This document shows positions 35,009 through 44,586 of a DNA stretch of 64,000 bases, piece by piece (the first letter of the stretch is position 1; every line of letters starts with the position of its first letter). The notes under the pieces were generated by a model. The model was not told where the DNA came from and did no database searches. It was given only the letters and a program-made list of their open reading frames with translations. Position numbers and translations under genes: made by a program. The stretch comes from Parvibaculum sp035325945 (GTDB taxonomy: Bacteria; Pseudomonadota; Alphaproteobacteria; Parvibaculales; Parvibaculaceae), in the NCBI RefSeq assembly GCF_035325945.1, contig NZ_DAOKYX010000016.1:1-64000 (forward strand). Direction: 5' to 3'.

Positions 35009-38000
35009 TCACGTGGACGGCTCGCCAAATCCCCCGCCGCCCGGCGTCCTTATGACGATGGTGTCGCCCGCGTCGAGTTCCACCTGATCGGAGCCCGCGA
35101 GCGTTTCGATGCGTCCGTCCGCGCGGCGAATGAGATTTTCTCCGCAGGCCGCCGCTTCGCCGCCATCGAGGCCGAAGGGCGGAACGATGCGATGCGTCGA
35201 AAGGATCGAGGCCGTCATCTTTTCGCGGAAGCGGATGGCGCGCACCGCACCGTCGCCGCCCCTGTGCCGGCCTTTGCCGCCGGAGCCCCGCCGGATCGAA
35301 AATTCCTCGAGGATGACGGGAAAGCGCCATTCGAGCACTTCGGGATCGGTGAGGCGTGAATTCGTCATATGCGTGTGGACGGCATCCGCGCCGTCGAAGT
35401 CCATGCCCGCGCCTGCGCCGCCGCAGATCGTTTCGTAATATTGGTAACGCGCATTGCCGAAGGTGAGGTTGTTCATCGTGCCCTGCGCGGATGCCATGAC
35501 GCCGAAGGCGCCGAATAGCGCGTCCGTCACAGCCTGGCTCGTCTCCACATTGCCGCCGACGACCGCCGCGGGATAGCGGGGCGCGAGCATCGAGCCCTCG
35601 GGAATGACGATCTCGAGCGGCTTGAGGCAGCCTTCATTGAGCGGAATGTCGTCGTCCACCATGCAGCGAAAGACATAAAGCACGGCAGCCCGCGCCACGG
35701 CGGAGGGCGCGTTGAGATTGGTGGCGAGCGTCGGGCTCGTGCCGGTGAAGTCGATCTTCGCCGAGCGCGTTCCGGCATCGACCGTCACGGAAACCTTTAT
35801 GAGCGAGCCGTCATCCATCTTCTGCTCGAAGGTCGCATCCGTCAGCCGGCCGATCACGCGGCGGACGCTTTCCTCGGCATTGTCCTGCACGTGCCGCATA
35901 TAGGCTTCGACCACGCCGAGGCCGAATTGCGCCACCATGCGACGTAGTTCCTGCGCGCCTTTCTCGCAGGCCGCGATCTGGGCGCGGAGATCGGCGATGT
36001 TCTGGTCCGGGTTGCGGGCGGGCCAGCGCCCTGAAGCGAGCTGGGCGCGCATCTCCGTTTCGCGGAAGCGGCCGCGCTCGACGAGCCGGAAGTTGTCGAT
36101 GAGGACGCCTTCTTCCTCGACGCTGCGCGAATGGGCCGGCATGGAGCCCGGCGAGATGCCGCCAATGTCGGCATGATGGCCCCGCGCCGCGACATAGAAC
36201 AGCCGCTCGCCGCCCGTCTCGTCATAGACAGGTGCCACGACAGTGACATCGGGCAGATGCGTGCCGCCATTATAGGGCGCGTTGAGCACGAAGACGTCGC
36301 CGGGGCCCATGTCCGGGTTCTGCTCGATCACGGCGCGCACGCTGGCGCCCATGGAGCCAAGATGCACGGGCATGTGCGGCGCATTGGCGACGAGCCCGCC
36401 CTCGCGGTCGAAAACAGCGCAGGAGAAATCGAGGCGTTCCTTGATGTTGACGGAATAGGCGGTCTTTTCGAGCGTGAAGCCCATCTGCTCGGCGATGGAC
36501 ATGAAGAGATTGTTGAAAATCTCGAGCATGACCGGGTCTGCATCGGTGCCGATGGCGTGGGCGCGCGTCTTCTTTTCGCGGCGCGTCAGGACGATGTGAT
36601 CGAGGGGCGTCACATCGGCGCGCCAACCGGGTTCGATGATGATGGTCTGGTGCGGTTCGATGATGATGGACGGGCCTTCCAGGGCGTCGCCCGCCGCCAG
36701 CGCTTCGCGCAGATAGACTGGCGCCTCGTGCCACCTGCCTTCGCTGAAGAAGCGGACCTGCCGCGCGGGGCGCGCCTCGCCCTCGCCGCGCGGGGTTCGC
36801 CGCGCTTCCGATGCTTCAGCATCGCGGCCGACCGCCTCCACCGAAACGGCTTCGATGACGATGGGCTTTTCCGTAGCGATGAAGCCGAAGCGCTTGCGAT
36901 GCGCGCTCTCGAAGCGCGCACGGAGTGCATCGAGCGAACCATGTTCGATGATGAGCGCCGTATCGGTGCCGGCATAGCGAAGATGAAGGCGGGGCACGAT
37001 GGCGATCTGCGCTGCCGCGACGCCTTGTCCGGCGACTTCTGCCGCCGTCTCCTGCCCGAGTTCGCGGATGGTTGCAGCGAGCGCGGCAAGGCTTTCTTCT
37101 GCCAGCGCTTCCTCGACGGCGCGCTGGCGGCTTGCGCGAATGTCGGCGAGCCCCATGCCATAGGCTGAGAGCACGCCCGAGAGCGGATGAAAAAAGACCT
37201 TCGTCATGCCGAGCGCGTCGGCGACGAGGCAGGCATGCTGGCCGCCAGCGCCGCCATAGCAGGCGAGGGCATAGGCGCTGACATCGTGGCCCCGCTGCAC
37301 GGAGATCTTCTTGATCGCCTGCGCCATGTTCTCGACGGCGATGCGGATATAGCCGTCGGCCGTTTCCTCCGGGCTGCGGCCGATCTCGCGGGCGAGCGCC
37401 GTGAACTTCCCGCGCACGATTTCGGCATCGAGCGGCAGATCGCCGCCAGGGCCGAAAATCTGCGGGAAGAAATCGGGGAGGAGCTTCCCCACCATGACAT
37501 TCGCATCGGTCACGGTGAGGGGGCCGCCATGCCGGTAGGCGGCGGGGCCGGGTTCGGCGCCCGCGGAATCGGGGCCGACGCGAAGCCGCGCGCCGTCATA
37601 ATGGAGGATGGAGCCGCCGCCTGCCGCGACGGTGTGGATCTGCATCATGGGCGCGCGCATGCGCACGCCCGCCACCTCTGTCTCGAAGCTGCGCTCGAAC
37701 TCGCCGTCATAGTGGCACACATCGGTCGAAGTGCCGCCCATGTCGAAGCCGATGATGCGCTCGAAGCCGGCGAGGCGGCTCGTCTCGACCGCGCCCACCA
37801 CGCCGCCGGCGGGCCCGGAAAGGATGGCATCCTTGCCCTCAAAGAGGCTCGCGTCGGTGAGCCCGCCCGAAGACTGCATGAAAAAGAGGCGCCTGCGCGC
37901 TTCCGTGCCCAGCGCCGCCGCCACGCGATCGACATAGCGCCGAAGGATCGGCGAGAGATAGGCATCGACGACGGTGGTGTCGCCGCGCGAGACGAACTTC

Positions 38001-38599
38001 ATCAGCGGGCTTACATGATGGCTCGCCGAGACTTGGCTGAAACCGACCTCACGCGCCATCCGCGCGGCGGCCTGTTCATGTTCGGGATGGCGATAGCCAT
38101 GCATGAAGCAGATGGCGACAGCGCGAAAACCGGCGGCATAGGCATCCTTGAGGATGCGGCACGTCCCTTCCTCGTCGAGGGGCGTCAGCACCTCTCCCTC
38201 GGCGGTCACGCGCTCGTCGACCTCCGCCACGCGCTCGAAAAGCATGGAGGGCTTTTCGATCCTGAGCCTGAAAAGGTGCGGCCGGTTCTGATAGCCGATG
38301 CGAAGCGCATCCGCGAAACCGCGCGTCGTCAGGAAGAGCGTGCGCTCGCCTTTCCGTTCGAGCAGCGCATTGGTGGCGACCGTCGTGCCCATCTTGACGG
38401 CGCCGATCCGCGCCTGTGGCAGAGGTTCGGTGGCGGGCACGCCCAGAATGTCGCGAATGCCCTGAAGCGCCGCGTCCTCGTAGCGGTCGGGATTTTCCGA
38501 GAGGAGCTTGCGGGCGATGAGGTGTCCGTCCGGTGCGCGGGCGACAATGTCCGTGAACGTCCCGCCTCGATCGATCCAGAAGTCCCAACGGCTTGTCAT
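35009..38599 (-). CDS. 5-oxoprolinase / hydantoinase A-B fusion
   Basis: This 1196-residue protein combines the HyuA-type ATPase half (about 1-690) and HyuB-type half (about 700-1196), as in ATP-hydrolysing 5-oxoprolinase (OplaH, ~1280 residues in animals). Seen: WDFWIDRGGTFTDIVARAPD at the N-terminus, KMGTTVATNALLERKGE, GFDMGGTSTDVCHYDGEFE (ATP site), GGAGGQHACLVADALGM, then in the B half YSVNIKERLDFSCAVFD, APHMPVHLGSMGASVRAVI, VARGHHADIGGISPGSMPA and GGGFGEPST at the end. The likely reaction opens 5-oxoproline to glutamate with ATP, though related enzymes act on hydantoins. The start at 38599 has only a weak ribosome site. Confidence 0.88.
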   Translation of the reverse strand: MTSRWDFWIDRGGTFTDIVARAPDGHLIARKLLSENPDRYEDAALQGIRDILGVPATEPLPQARIGAVKMGTTVATNALLERKGERTLFLTTRGFADALRIGYQNRPHLFRLRIEKPSMLFERVAEVDERVTAEGEVLTPLDEEGTCRILKDAYAAGFRAVAICFMHGYRHPEHEQAAARMAREVGFSQVSASHHVSPLMKFVSRGDTTVVDAYLSPILRRYVDRVAAALGTEARRRLFFMQSSGGLTDASLFEGKDAILSGPAGGVVGAVETSRLAGFERIIGFDMGGTSTDVCHYDGEFERSFETEVAGVRMRAPMMQIHTVAAGGGSILHYDGARLRVGPDSAGAEPGPAAYRHGGPLTVTDANVMVGKLLPDFFPQIFGPGGDLPLDAEIVRGKFTALAREIGRSPEETADGYIRIAVENMAQAIKKISVQRGHDVSAYALACYGGAGGQHACLVADALGMTKVFFHPLSGVLSAYGMGLADIRASRQRAVEEALAEESLAALAATIRELGQETAAEVAGQGVAAAQIAIVPRLHLRYAGTDTALIIEHGSLDALRARFESAHRKRFGFIATEKPIVIEAVSVEAVGRDAEASEARRTPRGEGEARPARQVRFFSEGRWHEAPVYLREALAAGDALEGPSIIIEPHQTIIIEPGWRADVTPLDHIVLTRREKKTRAHAIGTDADPVMLEIFNNLFMSIAEQMGFTLEKTAYSVNIKERLDFSCAVFDREGGLVANAPHMPVHLGSMGASVRAVIEQNPDMGPGDVFVLNAPYNGGTHLPDVTVVAPVYDETGGERLFYVAARGHHADIGGISPGSMPAHSRSVEEEGVLIDNFRLVERGRFRETEMRAQLASGRWPARNPDQNIADLRAQIAACEKGAQELRRMVAQFGLGVVEAYMRHVQDNAEESVRRVIGRLTDATFEQKMDDGSLIKVSVTVDAGTRSAKIDFTGTSPTLATNLNAPSAVARAAVLYVFRCMVDDDIPLNEGCLKPLEIVIPEGSMLAPRYPAAVVGGNVETSQAVTDALFGAFGVMASAQGTMNNLTFGNARYQYYETICGGAGAGMDFDGADAVHTHMTNSRLTDPEVLEWRFPVILEEFSIRRGSGGKGRHRGGDGAVRAIRFREKMTASILSTHRIVPPFGLDGGEAAACGENLIRRADGRIETLAGSDQVELDAGDTIVIRTPGGGGFGEPST

Positions 38600-38829
38600 G
38601 ATGGAAACTCTGCTGCGTGTCGTTGCGGAATGGGCGGGACGGCGCGCGGATATCGACACGCTTCAGGCGATTAGACCCATCGCGGGAGCAAAATCAACCC
38701 ATGCGGGGCGCAGCGGCTTGGCAGCCCTTGCATGACGGTTGCGTGACGTCTGCGTCATGAAGCGCCTTCACAAAGCCCCATGCAGATTTGCGAAGTGCGG
38801 GGCTGGCTGAATCGTCTTACTCTTGACCA

Positions 38830-39546
38830 ATGTCAATCTGGGGAAAAATAGCAGGCGCAGGTGTCGGTCTTGCCGTGGGCGGGCCGCTCGGCGCGCTTGT
38901 CGGGGCGGTCGCCGGCCACCTCGTGATCGACCGCGCGCTCGAAGACAATGACGTCGTGTTCACCATCGCGCTGATCGCGCTTTCGGCCAAGATGGCAAGG
39001 GCGGACGGACAGGTGACGGATGCCGAGATCCGCGCCTTCGAGGAGGTGCTGAAGGTACCCGAATCCGAACGGGCGAACGTCAAGCGGCTCTACCGGATTG
39101 CCCAGCAGGACGTTGCGGGTTTCGAGAGCTATGCGGCGCAAGTGGCGCGGATCTATCGCGGCAAGCCCGCCGTGCTCGAGGACGTGCTCGACGCGCTGTT
39201 CCATATCGCCATGGCCGACAAGGTCATCCATCCGGCCGAGGTCGAGTACCTGCGGACGGTTGCCGATATTTTCGGCTTTTCGGAAGTGGAGTTCGCGCGC
39301 ATCCGGGCGAGCCATCTCGGCACGCCCCGGCTCGATCCCTATCTCGTGCTCGGCATCACGCCCGACATTTCCAACGACGACCTGAAAAAAGCCTACCGGC
39401 GGCTCGTGCGGGAGAACCATCCCGATACGCTCATCGCGCGCGGCGTGCCGGAGGAACTGGTGCAGATCGCCAATGACAAGCTCGCGGCCATCAATGTCGC
39501 CTATCAGAAAATCCTGAAGGCGAGGGGGCTCGACAGCGCCACCTGA
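38830..39546 (+). CDS. DjlA-like protein with TerB and DnaJ domains
   Basis: This 238-residue protein has a Gly/Ala-rich N-terminal hydrophobic segment (GAGVGLAVGGPLGALVGAVA, ~9-28, membrane anchor or glycine zipper), a TerB-like helical domain (~40-150, with LIALSAKMARADGQVTDAEI and ALFHIAMADKVIHPAEVEYL) and a C-terminal J domain (~175-235) whose HPD is in LVRENHPDTLIARG. This is the architecture of DjlA, a membrane-anchored DnaK co-chaperone. It is divergent from the oxoprolinase; no operon partner is evident. Confidence 0.9.
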   Translation: MSIWGKIAGAGVGLAVGGPLGALVGAVAGHLVIDRALEDNDVVFTIALIALSAKMARADGQVTDAEIRAFEEVLKVPESERANVKRLYRIAQQDVAGFESYAAQVARIYRGKPAVLEDVLDALFHIAMADKVIHPAEVEYLRTVADIFGFSEVEFARIRASHLGTPRLDPYLVLGITPDISNDDLKKAYRRLVRENHPDTLIARGVPEELVQIANDKLAAINVAYQKILKARGLDSAT

Positions 39547-39693
39547 GGGGCGCTTTCCGGCCTGTGGCCAAGGGGCCGGGCGACGCCTGAAAATGAAAGT
39601 CGGGCGCTTTTCGATGTTGCCGCTGGCGGCGCCTGCGGGGCTGCGCTAACAAGGGCGGGCGCCCCGCCGTTCCGCACCGTCAGCCCGTCCGAC

Positions 39694-40560
39694 ATGACCC
39701 CCCAGCACCTCGCGTTCATGATGCTCATCAACCTCATCTGGGGGTTCGCGCTGGTCGCGGCCAAGGTGAGTCTCGAGCATTTTCCGCCGATGATGTTCAC
39801 GGCGCTGCGCTTCACGCTCATCGTCATGGTGCTCTTTCCGTTCCTGCGCCTCCATGAGGGGCGCATGAAGGAGGTGCTCATCATCGCCCTTTGCGCTGGC
39901 CCGATAGGGTTCGGCTTCTTCTTCGCCGGGGTCGCGCTCTCAAATCCATCCGTCGTCGCCATTGTCGGCCAGCTCGGCGTGCCCTTTTCGACCATCATGT
40001 CGGTGATCTTTCTGAAGGAGAAGGTTTACTGGCGGCGCTGGTCCGGCATCGGCCTCTCATTCGCCGGGGTCATGGTCATCAGCTTCGACCCGACGGTCTT
40101 CCATTTCATCTGGGGCCTTGTCTTCATCGTCGCCTCCTCGCTCGTGGGGTCGGTCGGCACGATCTATCAACGCCAGATCAAGCGCGTGGGCGTCTTCGAG
40201 CTACAGGCCTGGATCGCGGTGGTGGCCGCGCCGGTCATGCTGGTCGGCTCGCTTCTTTTCGAGCGCGACCAGATCGAACTCATAACATCCGCGACCATGC
40301 TGCAATGGTCCGGGGTCTTCTATGTCGCCTTCGCCTCGAGCCTCGTCGGCCATGCCGGCATCTACTATCTGCTGCAGCGCTATGAGGTGTCGCAGACGGC
40401 GCCATTGACCTTGCTTTCGCCCATTTTCACGATCATTTTCAGCGTGGCGCTGCTTGGCGACGTGCTGACGACGCGCATGATTGTCGGCACGCTGATCGCG
40501 CTGACAGGCGTGCTCATCGTGTCCCTGCGGCAGAAACAGATCGTCCGGACGGACCCCTGA
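39694..40560 (+). CDS. EamA/DMT-family transporter
   Basis: This 288-residue membrane protein has ten hydrophobic helices in two EamA repeats. Typical motifs are INLIWGFALVAAKVSLEHFP in helix 1, GQLGVPFSTIMSVIFLKEKV and WSGIGLSFAGVMVISFDP in repeat 1, and SQTAPLTLLSPIFTIIFSV with LIALTGVLIVS in repeat 2. The substrate is unknown; YdcZ/RhaT-like and amino-acid exporter roles are all possible. Its stop is directly followed by the amidase ATG (40561), so the two are probably co-translated. Confidence 0.87.
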   Translation: MTPQHLAFMMLINLIWGFALVAAKVSLEHFPPMMFTALRFTLIVMVLFPFLRLHEGRMKEVLIIALCAGPIGFGFFFAGVALSNPSVVAIVGQLGVPFSTIMSVIFLKEKVYWRRWSGIGLSFAGVMVISFDPTVFHFIWGLVFIVASSLVGSVGTIYQRQIKRVGVFELQAWIAVVAAPVMLVGSLLFERDQIELITSATMLQWSGVFYVAFASSLVGHAGIYYLLQRYEVSQTAPLTLLSPIFTIIFSVALLGDVLTTRMIVGTLIALTGVLIVSLRQKQIVRTDP

Positions 40561-41292
40561 ATGACCATTGTCACCCAAGAAAGGCTGTCGCCCAATTTCA
40601 ACGACCGGCCCGAGCCCGTCCGTATCGACATGCTCGTGCTCCATTACACGGGCATGGCCTCCACGGCGGATGCCGTCGATCTCCTTTGCAGCCCCGAGGC
40701 GAAGGTTTCGGCTCATTATGTGGTCGATGAGGACGGGCAGGTGCTCCGCCTCGTGCCCGAGGAGAAGCGCGCCTGGCATGCCGGGGTTTCGAGCTGGGCA
40801 GGGGTGAGCGATATCAACGGCCATTCGATCGGGATCGAGATCGGCAATGGCGGGCATGATTTCGGCACGCCGCCCTTTCCGGAAGCGCAGATGAAGGCGG
40901 TCGAGACGCTCTGCCGCGAGATACTGGCGCGCCATCCGATCCCGCCGCGCCATGTGCTCGGCCATTCGGACATCGCGCCGGAGCGCAAGTCCGATCCCGG
41001 CGAGCGCTTCGACTGGGCGCGGCTCGCGCGGGCGGGCGTCGGGGTCTGGGTCGAGCCGTTTCCGATTGTCGAAGGGCCCTCGCTCATGCCCGGCGATCGC
41101 GGCGACACGGTCGCGGAATTGCAGTTCCGGCTCGCGACCTATGGCTATGGCGTCGAGGTGCTTGGTGTCTATGACGCGAAGACCGAGGCAGTCGTGCGCG
41201 CCTTCCAGCGTCATTTCCGCCCGGAGCGGGTGGATGGGGTGGCTGATCTTTCGACCGTCGCCACCCTTCACCGTCTTCTCGAAGCAGTCTGA
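40561..41292 (+). CDS. N-acetylmuramoyl-L-alanine amidase (AmpD/AmiD type) with PG-binding domain
   Basis: This 243-residue protein has an Amidase_2 domain (about 1-165) and a C-terminal peptidoglycan-binding domain (about 180-240, MPGDRGDTVAELQFRLATYG). Zinc ligands are visible in DMLVLHYTGM (His), VLGHSDIAPERKSDPGERFD (His and Asp) and the catalytic-region stretch HSIGIEIGNGG. It cleaves the lactyl-L-Ala bond in muropeptides. No signal peptide is seen, so it may act on cytoplasmic anhydro-muropeptides (recycling) like AmpD, although the PG-binding module is more typical of AmiD. Confidence 0.88.
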   Translation: MTIVTQERLSPNFNDRPEPVRIDMLVLHYTGMASTADAVDLLCSPEAKVSAHYVVDEDGQVLRLVPEEKRAWHAGVSSWAGVSDINGHSIGIEIGNGGHDFGTPPFPEAQMKAVETLCREILARHPIPPRHVLGHSDIAPERKSDPGERFDWARLARAGVGVWVEPFPIVEGPSLMPGDRGDTVAELQFRLATYGYGVEVLGVYDAKTEAVVRAFQRHFRPERVDGVADLSTVATLHRLLEAV

Positions 41293-41295
41293 TCC

Positions 41296-42258
41296 TCAGG
41301 GGATCAGCAGCACGCGGCCGACAGCCTTTCGGCTCTCGATATATTCATGCGCGGCGGCTGCCTCCCTGAGCGGGAAGCTCCGGTCGAGCACGACCTTGAG
41401 GCTGCCCGCCGCCACATCGTCGATGAGGCGCTGAATATTGGCGCGCACCCGCTCGGTGCCGATCTCCGCGCCGAGAAAGACGCCGGACATCGACTGGTTG
41501 CCGCCCATCATGGTCTGCACATCGACCGTCATGGGCTCGCGGCCCGCGCGGCCCACGAAGGACACGCGCCCGCGATAGGCAAGCGAGAGGATCGACTTCT
41601 GGAGCGTCGAGCCGCCGACCGGATCGACGACGAGATTGACGCCCTTGTTGTCGGTCAGGCGCCTGACCTCGGCGACGAGATCCTGGGTGCGGTAGTTGAT
41701 GCCGTGGTCGAGCCCGAGTTCCTTGAGCCGGGCGAGGCGCTCGTCGCTCGACGCGGTGGCGATCACCCTCGCGCCCGCGCGCTTGGCGAGCTGGATCGCC
41801 GCAAGCCCGACAGCGCCCGCGCCCGCCTGCACGAGCACGGTTTCGCCCGCCTTGAGGCGCCCGAACTCGAAGAGGCAGTCATCGGCCGTGCCGAAGGGAA
41901 CGGGGATCGCCGCCGCTTCCCTGATATCGAGATTGTCCGGCACCGGCCAGGCGGTGAGCGCCGGCACGGCGCGATATTCCGCATGGCTTCCATAGGCGTT
42001 GACGGTCGTCACCCTCTGGCCGGGTTTGAGGTTCTTCACCTCGGCGCCGACCTCGACGATGGTTCCGGCCGCCTGATAGCCGACGATGTGCGGCTTCGAG
42101 GCGAGCGCGCCGCCAGCCCGGTTGAGCGTGTCTCCGCCCTCGATGCTTACGGCCTCTACCTTGATGAGAACCTCGTGCGGCCCGCATTCCGGGTCGGGCA
42201 CATCCTCATATCTGAAGACGCTGGGCGGTCCGTTTTCATAATAGACGGCGGCCTTCAT
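41296..42258 (-). CDS. Zinc-free MDR quinone/NADPH oxidoreductase
   Basis: This 320-residue medium-chain dehydrogenase/reductase has a GroES-like N-terminal domain (MKAAVYYENGPPSVFRYEDV) and an NADPH-binding Rossmann domain with LVQAGAGAVGLAAIQLAKRA (residues ~141-160). The structural- and catalytic-zinc cysteines of alcohol dehydrogenases are missing, which fits the quinone-oxidoreductase (Qor) branch. It probably reduces quinones or enones with NADPH. It converges on the amidase gene with a three-base gap. Confidence 0.88.
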   Translation of the reverse strand: MKAAVYYENGPPSVFRYEDVPDPECGPHEVLIKVEAVSIEGGDTLNRAGGALASKPHIVGYQAAGTIVEVGAEVKNLKPGQRVTTVNAYGSHAEYRAVPALTAWPVPDNLDIREAAAIPVPFGTADDCLFEFGRLKAGETVLVQAGAGAVGLAAIQLAKRAGARVIATASSDERLARLKELGLDHGINYRTQDLVAEVRRLTDNKGVNLVVDPVGGSTLQKSILSLAYRGRVSFVGRAGREPMTVDVQTMMGGNQSMSGVFLGAEIGTERVRANIQRLIDDVAAGSLKVVLDRSFPLREAAAAHEYIESRKAVGRVLLIP

Positions 42259-42379
42259 CGGTATTTCCCCTGTTCATGTTCTGTCGGATGACTATAGGCG
42301 CAATGTCGGCGCTCGATTGACCGGCTGCAAGCCCCTCGCGCCGCTTGCCTTCGCCCGGAAAGGCCCCTATCTCCAAAGG

Positions 42380-42757
<378 letters not shown>

Positions 42758-42962
42758 ATTGCTTTCCCGCATTGCCGCCTGCCCCCGTCCTGCCACGGGC
42801 CCGACCTTGTGGCGCCAAACTTCCCTGCGAGGGTTCGAGCCTTCCCCCATCCCGGCCGATTTTGCGGTTCGATGTTTTACTTTTGTTCTCAAATATTCAC
42901 GTTGTTGAATCCTGCTTCGAGACAGCCAGATACCGCGGAAAACCGCGAAATTACTAGGCTTT

Positions 42963-43007
42963 CCCGTTGACGCCCATACTTTCCCATGTTATCCCATGAT
43001 GTCCCGG
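42963..43007. promoter_or_regulatory. MraZ operator: CCCAT boxes at 10-bp period
   Basis: Five pentamers begin exactly ten bases apart: CCCGT (42963), CCCAT (42973), CCCAT (42983), CCCAT (42993) and CCCGG (43003). On the other strand these read as ATGGG-type repeats. MraZ is known to bind three or four TGGG-containing repeats at 10-bp period upstream of its own gene, as an octamer. The three central boxes are identical and overlap the promoter. Confidence 0.8.
42967..42995 (+). promoter_or_regulatory. Promoter of the mraZ-led cluster
   Basis: TTGACG (42967-42972), a 17-base spacer and TATCCC (42990-42995) form a sigma-70-type promoter. The MraZ boxes cover both elements, so MraZ binding would block initiation. 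The transcript would start near 43002, 107 bases before mraZ. Confidence 0.6.
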
Positions 43008-43108
43008 ATGGTAGCCAAGCCGACCCGGCTGGCACTCGCCGCTCGGGCGGGGAGATTGGGCAAACCCGAGGGGACCGGGTGGCCCGAAAGAGGGAATGAG
43101 TACGGCCT

Positions 43109-43585
43109 ATGGAGTCGTTCCGGGGACGCTTCACCAACAAGATCGATGCGAAGGGCCGCGTCTCGGTGCCGGCGAAATTTCGCGCGATCACGGTCGCCCA
43201 GGGGTTCGGCGGCATCGTCTGCTTTCCTTCGATCCAGGGCGCCTTTGTCGAGGGCTGCGGCCCGGCCTTCTCCGCCGTGATCGACGAGATGCTCGACCGG
43301 CTCGATCCCTTTTCGCGTGAGCGCGACCTGCTTGCCTCCGTGCTTCTTGGCGACAGCGCCGAGCTGAGCTTCGACAGCGACGGCCGCATCGTCCTGCCGG
43401 AGGATCTGCGCGCCCATGCGAACATCACCGACGAGGCGACGTTCGTCGGCATGGGCCGGAAGTTCCAGATCTGGGAGCCGCGTGCCTATGAGGCCTTCCG
43501 CGCCGAGGCGCTGGAGCAGGCGCGGGCGCATGGCGATCTCCTGCGCTCGCCGCTGGCGCTCGGTCCGGGCGGAGGCGCGCGATGA
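43109..43585 (+). CDS. mraZ: Transcriptional regulator MraZ
   Basis: This 158-residue protein has two SpoVT-AbrB-like repeats; repeat 1 carries FTNKIDAKGRVSVPAKFR (~8-25) and repeat 2 carries ELSFDSDGRIVLPEDLR (~88-104), each with the D-x-x-G-R-(V/I) signature. MraZ binds the boxes upstream and represses the division/cell-wall cluster. It is the first gene of the cluster and overlaps rsmH by four bases. AGGGA lies 13 bases before the ATG, a little far, but this start matches the family's N-terminus. Confidence 0.95.
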   Translation: MESFRGRFTNKIDAKGRVSVPAKFRAITVAQGFGGIVCFPSIQGAFVEGCGPAFSAVIDEMLDRLDPFSRERDLLASVLLGDSAELSFDSDGRIVLPEDLRAHANITDEATFVGMGRKFQIWEPRAYEAFRAEALEQARAHGDLLRSPLALGPGGGAR

Positions 43586-44586
43586 ACGCCCAGGCCCCCC
43601 ATATCCCCGTCATGCTCGCCGATGTGCTCGCCGTGTTGCAGCCGAAGGATGGCGGCGTCTATGTCGACGGCACGTTCGGCGCGGGCGGCTATACGAGCGC
43701 CATTCTCGGCAGCGCCGATTGTGCGGTGCTTGCGATCGACCGCGATCCGAACGCCATTCTGCGCGGGCGCGAGCTTCAGTCGAAATTCGGGGAGCGGCTT
43801 ACCCTGGTCGAAGGCTGCTTCGGCGACATGGCGCGGCTCGTCCGCGAGCTTGGCCATGCGACGGTCGATGGCGTCGTGCTCGATATCGGTGTCTCCTCGA
43901 TGCAGATCGACGAGGCGGAACGCGGTTTCTCGTTTCAGAAGGACGGTCCGCTCGACATGCGGATGAGCGGGGCGGGGCTTTCCGCCGCCGATGTCGTCAA
44001 CACGTTCGACGAGCACGATCTTGCGCGCATCATCGCCGTCTATGGCGAGGAGAAGCGCGCCCGCGCCGTTGCGCGCGCCATCGTGGCGGCGCGGGAGACG
44101 GCGCATTTCGAGCGCACGCTCGCGCTTGCCGACACGGTCGCCCGCGTCGTGGGCCGCCGCCCGCAGGATCGCATCCATCCCGCCACGCGGACCTTTCAGG
44201 CGCTGCGCATCTTCGTCAATGACGAGCTGGGCGAGCTTGCGCGCGGCCTTTCCGGCGCGGAAGAGATGCTGCATGAAGGCGGGCGCCTCGCCGTCGTCAC
44301 CTTTCATTCGCTCGAAGACCGCATCGTGAAGCGGTTTCTCACCGCGCGCACGGGGCGCGCGGCGCGGGCGAGCCGTTACATGCCCGAGCGGAGCGAGGTC
44401 GCGCCGTCCTTCCGCGAGATCGCGCACAAGGCGCTGAAGGCATCGGAAGCCGAGGCCGAGGAGAACCCCCGCGCGCGCTCCGCGAAGCTGCGCGCGGCGG
44501 AGCGCACATCCGCGCCCGCGCTGCCGCTCGATCTTGCCGCGCTCGGCATGGCGCGCATGCCCGCCCTCATGGAGGGCCGTGCATGA
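43582..44586 (+). CDS. rsmH: 16S rRNA m4C1402 methyltransferase RsmH (MraW)
   Basis: This 334-residue SAM-dependent enzyme methylates N4 of C1402 in the ribosomal P site. Motifs: HIPVMLADVLAVLQPKDGG, YVDGTFGAGGYTSAIL (SAM loop), GVVLDIGVSSMQIDEAERGF, GPLDMRMSG, ATRTFQALRIFVNDELGEL and VVTFHSLEDRIVKRFL. Length is near the usual 310-340. Start and end both overlap neighbours by four bases (ATGA), with mraZ upstream and ftsL downstream. Confidence 0.96.
   Translation: MNAQAPHIPVMLADVLAVLQPKDGGVYVDGTFGAGGYTSAILGSADCAVLAIDRDPNAILRGRELQSKFGERLTLVEGCFGDMARLVRELGHATVDGVVLDIGVSSMQIDEAERGFSFQKDGPLDMRMSGAGLSAADVVNTFDEHDLARIIAVYGEEKRARAVARAIVAARETAHFERTLALADTVARVVGRRPQDRIHPATRTFQALRIFVNDELGELARGLSGAEEMLHEGGRLAVVTFHSLEDRIVKRFLTARTGRAARASRYMPERSEVAPSFREIAHKALKASEAEAEENPRARSAKLRAAERTSAPALPLDLAALGMARMPALMEGRA

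Larger units (their letters stand above)
42758..43108. other. Leader region of the division cluster
   Basis: 351 bases lie between rnpB and mraZ. The first 200 are without features I can support beyond a short CGCGG/CCGCG stem at 42934-42947. The last part holds the mraZ promoter and MraZ boxes (42963-43007) and about 100 bases of 5' leader. Confidence 0.6.

Noticed and set aside
37187..38674. 495-codon plus-strand frame opposite the oxoprolinase gene
   Set aside because: Antisense to a gene with clear motifs; no ribosome site or recognisable domain.
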